DNA of 30,941 bases from a virus. The notes under the pieces were generated by a model. That model was given only the letters and a program-made list of their open reading frames with translations. It searched no databases and was not told the origin of the DNA. Below are positions 7,631 to 15,300 of the stretch, piece by piece. The translations under genes were made by a program, and so were the position numbers. The first letter of the stretch is position 1, and every line of letters starts with the position of its first letter. The stretch lies in the IMG/VR virus record IMGVR_UViG_3300042731_000377, positions 1 to 30,941 of that record. The stretch is one strand, 5' to 3'.

Positions 7631-8077
7631 TTACATTTTGTAAGTGTCGTCTGTGGTAATCTTAAGCGGTGCTTGTTCAACCTTAATAGTTTGAACTGGA
7701 CCAGTAGATTTTGCAGCCTCGATCAGTTTTTCTAAGTCTGCTTTAGTGATACCACCAGCAGCACCAGCAGCGTTCGCACCATTCATTTTCATAGTACCGT
7801 CACCTGATTTTTTAGCCGTTTGAACCCCGAAGGTAGCTAAAACCCCAGTAAAGACGCTGGCTATGAAAGTCGGATCGAGATCTTGTTCAGGGAACTGAAG
7901 TGCTTTAGGAAGATCTACATATGCTAAGGTCAAGATACCACCAGACCATACTAAAATTCCTAACCTTACGAATGTAGACAAGATTGCTAATTGCTCTTCC
8001 TTGTCTTCAGATGCCTCTTTCAGTTTACCGAAGATACCCTTCTTTTTGGGTTCCTCTTTAGTAACTTCTTCGGACAT
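7631..8077 (-). CDS. Two-pass membrane protein, function unknown (holin possible)
   Basis: This 148-residue protein has a charged N-terminus (MSEEVTKEEPKKKGIFGKLK). Two hydrophobic segments follow, at about residues 30-53 (LAILSTFVRLGILVWSGGIL) and 70-88 (FIASVFTGVLATFGVQ), joined by a short acidic loop (FPEQDLDP). The C-terminal third is soluble, with an Ala/Gly-rich stretch (NAAGAAGG) and a helical segment (KADLEKLIEAAKS). Two helices and a charged tail fit class II holin topology, but these features are common and the location beside terminase genes is not diagnostic. A CTAAATA motif lies about 22 bases upstream. I see no strong Shine-Dalgarno sequence before the ATG at 8077. Function is unproven. 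Confidence 0.8.
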   Translation of the reverse strand: MSEEVTKEEPKKKGIFGKLKEASEDKEEQLAILSTFVRLGILVWSGGILTLAYVDLPKALQFPEQDLDPTFIASVFTGVLATFGVQTAKKSGDGTMKMNGANAAGAAGGITKADLEKLIEAAKSTGPVQTIKVEQAPLKITTDDTYKM

Positions 8078-8098
8078 TCGTAAAAAGCGTGGCAGCTT

Positions 8099-8105
8099 TA
8101 TTTAG
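8099..8105 (-). promoter_or_regulatory. Late-promoter-like motif CTAAATA after gp16
   Basis: The minus strand reads CGCTAAATAAAGC. The TAA is also the gp16 stop codon. The motif lies about 22 bases upstream of the ATG at 8077 and could start the cassette of small genes that separates gp16 from gp17. Motif evidence only. Confidence 0.45.
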
Positions 8106-8509
8106 CGTTTGCCACCTCCCATCTCCTTAAGCATCTTTTGTAGTTCTGCTGTAGACCCTACAAACATAGCGTTGTTAGTTACATGAGAAGGACCAGATTT
8201 TTCTTCATCAATATCTTTAATCTTCTTCTGCAAGTCGATCAATTTCTCTGCATTATCAGCAACAGTTTTTAACAACTGACCAGCAACTTCATATGCTCTA
8301 GGAGAACTTGTCTCCTCTGCTAACTCCATAATACCATTAAGAGTTTCTTGCCCCTTTTCGATGAGGGAATATAAGTTTGCTCTAGTATAATCGTAGTCTT
8401 TTTCCACATCGTCCTTGGTAAGACGCTCTGGTTTTGTCTTCTCAACAGGAGTTACATCTACGATTTCGCTAGAAGTATTCAGTGCCTTATCGATTTTCTT
8501 ACTGCTCAT
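8102..8509 (-). CDS. 16: Terminase small subunit gp16
   Basis: This 135-residue protein is the small terminase subunit, which recognises viral DNA and stimulates the gp17 ATPase at the start of packaging. It has a disordered charged N-terminus, then the helical core typical of T4-like gp16: DYDYTRANLYSLIEKGQETL, IMELAEETSSPRAYEVAGQL and EKLIDLQKKIKDI. That core suits the central coiled-coil oligomerisation domain. The C-terminal tail (HVTNNAMFVGSTAELQKMLK) is also characteristic and probably contacts gp17. It is slightly shorter than T4 gp16 (164 residues). The ATG overlaps the gp15 stop as ATGA. It is separated from gp17 by seven small genes, whereas in T4 the two are adjacent. Confidence 0.92.
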   Translation of the reverse strand: MSSKKIDKALNTSSEIVDVTPVEKTKPERLTKDDVEKDYDYTRANLYSLIEKGQETLNGIMELAEETSSPRAYEVAGQLLKTVADNAEKLIDLQKKIKDIDEEKSGPSHVTNNAMFVGSTAELQKMLKEMGGGKR

Positions 8510-9303
8510 ACATCAGTACCTCTGGTAGGACTATAATTCTTGGAATCGTAGAGCATTTCTGTAGTCTCCGTAAACCCAAAGTCGTCGCCAGGATCGGCGT
8601 TGATTGGGTCTGGAACAACAGTGTAACGCATCTCTCTCTTCGCAGTTGCCCTGTCGGTATCTGCATAGTAATCGACCTGAACCTTGCGAATGAGACCGTC
8701 GGTGCTCTCCGCAATAGGACCGAACAGGTAGGTCTTTGCTGTAAAATTGAGAGTATATGTTAGAACCCTTCTTGTAGAAAAGTCTCCTTCATATTCATCG
8801 GTAAATGAAATATTGTCTAGTACGACAGGGATATCTCTCTTCTCCCCGATAGATTCAACCAGGTCTAGAGAAACATTAAAGGATGGTTGGAAGAAAGGAA
8901 GAATTTGTTCAACAATTTGAAGAGCGTCTTCATTCAACTTTGTAAGAATGTTTAACTCAAAGTTGACATTATATGGTACGGGCAAGAATACTTTCTTTAC
9001 ATTGTCACCATCGACTGCCTTAAACGACCTGGTAACACTAGTTTTTCTTGCTGGATCATATTGCAATCCTGTCATCTCAAATGACATTCTAGGCAGAGTG
9101 ATTGCAACTGCCTTTGCTAACTCTTGCTGTTGTCTAATTTTTGCAAGGAACTTAGATCTTGGTCCATATGCCAATGGCACCTTTGTATCACTGATTACGC
9201 CACCCTGTCTATCCTCATGTTGGATGTGGATGTCATTAAACAAAGTTCCGAAAGCAACAACTGTCTTTCTAAGAACTTCGTGATAAAAATATGTACCTAA
9301 CAT
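8506..9303 (-). CDS. 15: Tail sheath stabilizer and completion protein gp15
   Basis: This 265-residue protein matches T4 gp15 (272 residues), which forms the hexameric ring at the head-proximal end of the tail, caps the tube and sheath, and contacts the neck. Recognisable pieces are the N-terminal GTYFYHEVLRKTVVAFGTLF and FNDIHIQHED, then KVPLAYGPRSKFLAKI near residue 43, and the acidic/aromatic segment NISFTDEYEGDFSTRRVLTY followed by FTAKTYLFGPI. The start overlaps the gp14 stop as TGATG, and the stop overlaps the gp16 start as ATGA. This gene string (gp13, gp14, gp15, gp16) is the T4 order. The length is close to that of T4, so unlike its neighbours gp13 and gp14 it has no insertion. Confidence 0.95.
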   Translation of the reverse strand: MLGTYFYHEVLRKTVVAFGTLFNDIHIQHEDRQGGVISDTKVPLAYGPRSKFLAKIRQQQELAKAVAITLPRMSFEMTGLQYDPARKTSVTRSFKAVDGDNVKKVFLPVPYNVNFELNILTKLNEDALQIVEQILPFFQPSFNVSLDLVESIGEKRDIPVVLDNISFTDEYEGDFSTRRVLTYTLNFTAKTYLFGPIAESTDGLIRKVQVDYYADTDRATAKREMRYTVVPDPINADPGDDFGFTETTEMLYDSKNYSPTRGTDV

Positions 9304-10748
9304 CAGAATGTACCAAAGGGATTAGTTTCAGTGAAATCTAAAAGATTATCTGCCTCTGCTTCTATTTCCTCATTAGAGAAATAATCATCAGCAAATGGTG
9401 CAGTATCGTTGTCAGAATATGAGAAGACTTGATATCTAGCAGAAGATGCTGTGCCAGTAATGAATTCACCAGGCAAGAATGCACCAGTATTTATTGATAT
9501 CTGCAGTTGCCTATTGGCAAGATCCCACTTCTTGACATAACCTTCCGTACCAGAAATAGATCCAACCACTCTCTCATTACCGAAGTATGTTCCTACTCCA
9601 GCATTCAATGGACCAGAGATTGTAACTGTCGGAGTACCTTCATATCCAGCACCAGCGTTGAGGATAAGAATGTTTTGGAGTTCGTCCCCATCCAATACTG
9701 CTCGTGCAGTTGCCTGAACCTGACCCGATTTAGTTCCTACAGTTGCACCAGTTGTGCCAATGCCAACATCAGATGGATGCTGTACGGTAATCGTTGGAGG
9801 ACTTACATAGTTAAATCCAGGTTGTGTAATTCTAATAGATGTAATACCACTATTAGTAATGGATGCAGTTGCAGCAGCACCTGCTCCAGGACCACCGAAT
9901 GTAAATGATGGTGGTTCCGTATATGCAAAACCAGGGTTACCAATTGCTAAGAAATCTACTGCCTGCAAGTTACCAATAGATGTGGTAAATGCAACCACAG
10001 CACCTAGGGCACTTGTAACGCCAGCAGGAGACCTTGAGACAGTTACAATAGGTGGAGAGGTATACCCGAAACCATCATCATTGAGGAAGACCTCTTGGAG
10101 AGCACCTGTGAGGGCGAATCCATCGACAACAGCAGTGGATGTAGATCCAATTCCTGCAACGGTAACTGTCGTGATATAACCTTCTTCTGATAGTCTGTCG
10201 TCGATTGCAGGGATATTTGTATCGATAATCTCGTCCTGAAGGCGGAAGAGTTCGCACTGCAATTCGTAAATATAATTTTTACCCAACTGATAGAATGGGT
10301 TCTCAAACTCTACATGCTTAATCTCAAAAAGTCTTTCACCTAGGGGGAACCAGATAAGATCTCCCTCCTTAGGTCTTGTAGAGAATATAATATCACCATC
10401 TTCTGCACCTTGTAAATTTGTAGAGTTGAAGATAAACGGTGCAATCAGATCTTCATATTTTTCTCTAGAAACTGTAAGTGTCAGCTCATTCTGCAGATTA
10501 ATGCCAAATTTTGTCATGATATCACTGCCCTTGGCATAACCCTCATAATTGTTGAGGTATGCTTCCATGGCAAAGTTATCGTTGAACTTGGAAGACTCAA
10601 CCTCTCCAAGAACATCATCTGTAGTAATTAATTTTCTAGGAATATAAACGATCTCTTGCCCAAACATCGAAAGATGTTCGTCGATCAGAGACTGAACTAG
10701 TCTCTGCTCATCAGGCGATCCGTGAAGAAAGAATGGATTTAAGGGCAT
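9303..10748 (-). CDS. 14: Neck protein gp14 with a large internal repeat insertion
   Basis: gp14 joins gp13 to form the neck that seals the filled head and accepts the tail. The ends look like gp14. The N-terminus is MPLNPFFLHGSPDEQRLVQS followed by YIPRKLITTDDVLGEV and FGINLQNELTLTVSREKYED. A conserved segment is EGDLIWFPLGERLFEIKHVE, then NPFYQLGKNYIYELQCELF. The end is DNLLDFTETNPFGTF. The length is 481 residues against 256 in T4. The extra sequence lies between about residues 188 and 440. It is Gly/Thr/Ser-rich and contains four copies of a Gly-x-x-Tyr-x-x-Pro-Pro-type motif near residues 225, 270, 308 and 365, so it is probably a beta-rich external domain. The start overlaps the gp13 stop as TAATG, with AGGA just upstream. 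Confidence 0.93.
   Translation of the reverse strand: MPLNPFFLHGSPDEQRLVQSLIDEHLSMFGQEIVYIPRKLITTDDVLGEVESSKFNDNFAMEAYLNNYEGYAKGSDIMTKFGINLQNELTLTVSREKYEDLIAPFIFNSTNLQGAEDGDIIFSTRPKEGDLIWFPLGERLFEIKHVEFENPFYQLGKNYIYELQCELFRLQDEIIDTNIPAIDDRLSEEGYITTVTVAGIGSTSTAVVDGFALTGALQEVFLNDDGFGYTSPPIVTVSRSPAGVTSALGAVVAFTTSIGNLQAVDFLAIGNPGFAYTEPPSFTFGGPGAGAAATASITNSGITSIRITQPGFNYVSPPTITVQHPSDVGIGTTGATVGTKSGQVQATARAVLDGDELQNILILNAGAGYEGTPTVTISGPLNAGVGTYFGNERVVGSISGTEGYVKKWDLANRQLQISINTGAFLPGEFITGTASSARYQVFSYSDNDTAPFADDYFSNEEIEAEADNLLDFTETNPFGTF
9600..10090 (-). repeat. Four GxGYxxPP-type repeats inside gp14
   Basis: Within the gp14 insertion the translated sequence repeats DGFGYTSPPIVTVS, PGFAYTEPPSFTFG, PGFNYVSPPTITVQ and AGAGYEGTPTVTIS. 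The copies are about 40-60 residues apart, each followed by a Gly/Ala-rich strand. The repeat is protein-level: codons differ between copies. It looks like repeated beta-strand units of a decoration domain. Related single motifs occur in other virion proteins of this window. Confidence 0.7.
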
Positions 10749-12310
10749 TATCCTATCATGTCAAGGGGTGGAATTTCATAAGTAGAGAGCATCTTATCTT
10801 CGATCTGCTGCAACTCTTGCACAGCATCTTCGTAGATTTGTCTGCCATTTAATTCAATACCTCCAGGGAGTTTAACTCCTTGGAACTTGATGAGGTTTTG
10901 ACCCCACTGCTTCTTAACCCTAGATGTAAAATATCTCTTAAGGAAAGAATCATTATAAACACCTGCATAGTTAGCAGGATCCATGATTCTGTAACATTCA
11001 ATAATTACATATGTTCCTGATGCTGCGCTGGACCAATCAATGTCTAGGTATAATCTATTGTTTCTTTTGTTATATCTAACCTGCTTTGAGGTTGTGAGAA
11101 GAAAATCAATATCCTCAAGATATGTTTTAGTCATCGCATAGTTCATTAAACCTTGATATCCAAGATCAAATGCTAAGTCATTCAGGAATAACTGATATTT
11201 GATACTGAACATGCCACTGCTGACATTGCTATTGTCAAATGTATGAACCCTCTCGATACCCAGAACTGAATCTGGTACGGTCAGATAGTTTGTATTCTCT
11301 TCAAAACTCTGAACTTCACCACCACCAGAACTGGTCAAAGTTCCATCTGTGGGGAATGCAGAAGTTGGTGCAGTGAAATTGCTAGTGTATCTTTCTTTTG
11401 CTGTAATTCTTACATCATCATAAATTGCATCAGTGGATCTACCATCAAGATACTTTGGTCTGGAGTTCAAATACAAATATCTATCAGTACGATTTGGAAT
11501 ATTATTATCAATAACTTGATTAGAAGATGTACTGCTACTTTCAGTTCCGTTTAAGAAGAAGTGAATACTACCATCAGATGCTCTTCTAGTTACTGCGACA
11601 TGAACCCAATTCTGAATAATTTGTCCAGTGGTATAAGACCCTAAACCAGTACCGTATGTAGAACTGTGAAGGGTATTGTCAGTATTATGCCATCTGAAAT
11701 TAATAGTTCCGCTTTGGTTATCTACAAGCAGTCCGAAGATTCCGCTGGCGAAAGAAGCATTGGTCTTTGAAAATAAAGCACCACCACTGGGACTGCTGTC
11801 GATATAGATCCAGGTTTCAAAAGTCCACTCACCAGTAAAGTCATATGCAGCATTATGACCATAATAAAGATTCTGATTAGTAGTAAATCTACCAGCTTTT
11901 CCAAACTTTACTGGAGATGCTACGATGTCTGGAGAACCACCAAGAGTCGGAGTGTTTCCTACAGGAGAGTAATCTGTAAAGTCAGCATCAAAAGTATGTC
12001 TGACAATTACATCATCCCAGTTTGAATCCCCACTAATGGTAACAGTTCCTCCATCGCCTGTACTAGAAGTAGTGATACCAAGAGACTCACCACCACCCCT
12101 TGCTCTGCCTCTGCTGATGTCATTGTCGGTAAGTTTGTACTTTAAAAAAACTCTCTCAACACCGTCAAAGTGTCTTTCGTAGAATAACTGCAGGGAGTCA
12201 TCCAAAGCATCATCTACTTGTTCATCGGCGACATTGATCTCCAAGACAGGATACCCAAGTTGCCTGAGGGCATAATCCTTGAGTTCCTGTCTAGTTGTTG
12301 GTTTAGCCAT
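10748..12310 (-). CDS. 13: Neck protein gp13 with an inserted LamG-like domain
   Basis: gp13 forms the ring between portal and tail. The ends match the T4-like family: the N-terminus TRQELKDYALRQLGYPVLEI, NVADEQVDDALDDSLQLFYE and KYKLTDNDISRGRARGGGE; and the C-terminal half SVLGIERVHTFDNSNVSSGM, FLNDLAFDLGYQGLMNYAMT, YNKRNNRLYLDIDW and LIKFQGVKLPGGIELNGRQI. The length is 520 residues against 309 in T4. The excess, about residues 75-325, reads as a LamG/concanavalin-A-like jelly roll: KFGKAGRF, W162-TFETW167-IYID, NWVHVAVTRR, IHFFLNGTES, IYDDVRITAKERYTSNFTAP. Gly/Ser/Thr linkers flank it (GITTSSTGDGGTVTISGD and TLTSSGGGEVQ). GGAGGA lies eight bases before the ATG, and the start overlaps the upstream stop as TGATG. 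Confidence 0.93.
   Translation of the reverse strand: MAKPTTRQELKDYALRQLGYPVLEINVADEQVDDALDDSLQLFYERHFDGVERVFLKYKLTDNDISRGRARGGGESLGITTSSTGDGGTVTISGDSNWDDVIVRHTFDADFTDYSPVGNTPTLGGSPDIVASPVKFGKAGRFTTNQNLYYGHNAAYDFTGEWTFETWIYIDSSPSGGALFSKTNASFASGIFGLLVDNQSGTINFRWHNTDNTLHSSTYGTGLGSYTTGQIIQNWVHVAVTRRASDGSIHFFLNGTESSSTSSNQVIDNNIPNRTDRYLYLNSRPKYLDGRSTDAIYDDVRITAKERYTSNFTAPTSAFPTDGTLTSSGGGEVQSFEENTNYLTVPDSVLGIERVHTFDNSNVSSGMFSIKYQLFLNDLAFDLGYQGLMNYAMTKTYLEDIDFLLTTSKQVRYNKRNNRLYLDIDWSSAASGTYVIIECYRIMDPANYAGVYNDSFLKRYFTSRVKKQWGQNLIKFQGVKLPGGIELNGRQIYEDAVQELQQIEDKMLSTYEIPPLDMIG
11345..12030 (-). other. LamG/concanavalin-A-like domain inserted in gp13
   Basis: The translated segment (about residues 95-322 of gp13) begins WDDVIVRHTFDADFTDYSPV and ends YTSNFTAPTSAFPTDG. 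Its landmarks in order (Phe-Asp start, KFGKAG, TFETWIYID, WVHVAVTR, FFLNGT, YDDVRIT, YTSNFTAPT) match those of the LamG-like domain in the 2357-residue protein of this window. This family usually binds glycans or proteins. It is an insertion within a conserved neck protein, with Ser/Gly-rich hinges on both sides. Confidence 0.8.
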
Positions 12311-15300
12311 CAGAAGAATCCTCCATCGATCGAATCAGTCCAGGTTGGAATTCCATTTGCGTTCGTAGTGAGGACATAGTTTGATGTAGTGAGGAATCCT
12401 ACTGTGCTAGCAGAACTTACCAGTCTTCCATCATTCTCAAAGTAACCAACGCCGTTAGGACCACTATATCCGATTCCGTTGATTCCACCCTGATCAGATC
12501 TGTAGTACAGACCATCACGGAAGGTGCCATAACCGATTACGCTCAGATTGTCTTGGACAGTTACCTGACCAGCAGCAGAGTCGAGAACCAGTTCGCCACT
12601 AAGAGTATTTATTTTAGTGTTAGAAGAACCAGCACCAATCGTAATACTGGAGATCGTAGATACACCAGTTACTTTCAGGTTGTTGGTGGTCGTTACACCA
12701 GAGATAAACAGGTTGCGACCGTTGACCTCATCGTATACAACATCGCCGATGATGTTCAGGTTACCAGCGATATAAACATCGCTCTCGAAAGTGGAGATTC
12801 CAACGAAGGTCGAAAGACCAGTTACCTTCAGGTTAGTGTTGGTGGTGTTGGTAGTAAATCCAGTTTCGATTCTGGCAGTTGTGATTGCGAAGTCAGTAGC
12901 AAGACCAGCGGTGATCTTGGCATCTTGAATGTCAGCATCGACAACATCTAAGCGATTAGCGGTTACTACACCAGCGGTTGCAACAATAGAAGAACCAATG
13001 CTGATCTGACCCTTATAGATGCCGTTATCGGAGAAGGTAACGATACCCAACATCTCCGAACCAGCGGCGGTGAGGATCAGTCTTGCGCCGTCGCCATTAG
13101 CAAACCGATCACCGTAGATTAACTTCAGAGTTTCATTATCTACAGTCATCACATCGCTGGCACCAAGACCAGTCTGGATGCTCAGGAAGTTGCTTCTGAC
13201 TCTCAGTCTGCTAAAAGTTGCCTCAGAGTTGAAGTGCTCAATAGTGGTATGACCTCTATTGAAGAACTGCTCGCCATCAGCGTGCTGAATAGTCAGATCA
13301 TCATCACTACCGATCTTGATCAGAACATTGTCTGGGAAGGTCAGCGTGCTGTTGATTCCGATTGGGGAATTGATCGTTGCAGATCCATCTCCAACAACTT
13401 GACCAACAGTGAAGTTGGTAACGAGACCAACTGCTGCTCTCAGAGTGTTGATACCAACGATATGCTCGAATGAAGCAATATCGGTTACTGTCAGACCTGC
13501 ACCAACGGTGAGGTTAGACATGAATGTAGCAACACCAGTGATCTTGAGATCTTCCAGTAAGGTAGATCCAAGAACATCAACTCTTGCTCTAGGAGCGGCA
13601 GTAGCAATACCCAGCAACTGACCGTTGGTGAGGCGCATACCCTCAACAGCATCAGTGTTGAAGCGGATAGTACCGTCAGAACCAGAGTCATCGAGAGCGA
13701 TGGAGGTGTCACCCTTCTGGAAAGCATCCAATTGGATGACCGTAGCAGTCAGGATACCCAGGACATTGACATCACCAGTGATGTTGATATCACCTGCACC
13801 AGCGGGGTCGATATTGATATCGCCTGTAGTGGACTCAATGTTGTTACCAGCAATTTGGATGTTACCAAATGTGCCGCTAGTAGGTGTGATTGTGCTGGCA
13901 TCAGTCCCGTCAGTAATCTGGAGGGAAGACAGTGCCTGCAGACTGGTTACCTGCTGCGAGAATGCAACGGTGCCAGACTCTTGATCAACATAGAATGCAT
14001 CACCGACTCTAAAGTCGCCCTTGTGGTCGATGCTGACGAAGGAGACATCACCGTTATTGGTCTCAGTAACCTCATTTGCCTGAATTGCCAGGTTGGGATC
14101 GTTGGAGAAATCTCCACCAGAACCAACATGGTTGAAGTTGAGAGCAAACAGTCTCAGAGTTACGCCATCGCCATCAGCAATGACGCCCTTCTGACCATAC
14201 TCAACAGCACAACCAACGGAGCGCATGTCCGCACCGAACTCACTGTAATCAGCAAGGATAACCTTGGTTGCAGTTCCGATACCGCCACCAGATTGAGTGA
14301 TGCGGATATCCTGGTTACGGATTACATTATCAGTTGTTGTGCTAATGCCATTTGAACCATTAAAGTTCAGCAGCAATGCAGTATCTTTATCGCCAGTCAG
14401 TTCGGCAGTAGGAGCAGTAAATGCTGCAGTGTACTTAGCAACACCGTATTCAACTCTGAAGTCATCGATCCAACCTGTTACCGAGTTGGATGTGCCATCG
14501 AAGTCAGCACCGATGACCAGACCCTTAGATGCACCGTAGTCAGTTGTATCAGAGGTCTTAATGCCTCTCTGAGTACCGTCAACGAACAGTCTAGTATTTG
14601 TACCCTCTCTAGCGAGTGCATAGTGCTTCCAGACGCCTGTAGCGATGCCTGCGCCAGAACCAGTGATAGCGGTGGTAGTACCAACGCGCATATCAACTTC
14701 GCCAGCAGCACGGAAGGCAAGACTAATACCTTCAGCATCCGTACCATCAGTTCTTAAGTCGAAGAGAGTTGCGCTGCTCAGACCAGTTGTATTTGCGTAT
14801 GCCCAGAATTCAATCGTGAAGTCTGTATTGGTGCCGAAACCTAGATCACCGCTAGAAGGAACGCTGATAGAATCATTTGTTCCATCGAGAGCGAGTGACG
14901 CGCTACCAAACTTCTTAACTGCAGTATCTAACTGAGCGTTGCCATTGAAGGTAACTGCCTTAGCAGATCTCGCGTTGAGAACTTCAAAACCAGTTTGCTT
15001 ACCAGTTACACCAAGATATGTTCCATCATACGATGCAACAACAGCAGTCGCAACACCAGTAGTTCCGTCAGTATCGAAGACGGTAATCGTGTTTCCTACA
15101 CCAACAGTTGTGATGCCAGTCAATCTCAGTCTGGTTTCACCAGCAGATGACAGACCAACTGTTCCAGATGTACCTTTGATCGCCTCAGAAGCGAAGTAGG
15201 AGAAGCAGTTCAGATACTCAATACGAGCACCGTTGGTCATCTCCAGACCTTTACCGCCAGGAACGATGAAGGTACATTCGTTGAATAAGAATCCTGCCTC

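Noticed and set aside
9488-9494. ATAAATA motif on the minus strand within gp14
   Set aside because: Internal to the gene and about 190 bases from the gp15 start, unlike the 20-40 base spacing at other sites. A similar internal match at 12606-12612 in the fibre gene was also set aside.
13732-14355. Plus-strand open frame of 207 codons
   Set aside because: It lies antisense inside the fibre gene, shows no recognisable family or ribosome site, and reads as a Ser/Asn-rich shadow of the beta-repeat coding strand. The other long plus-strand frames (such as 1305-1847 and 1751-adjacent frames) are rejected for the same reason.
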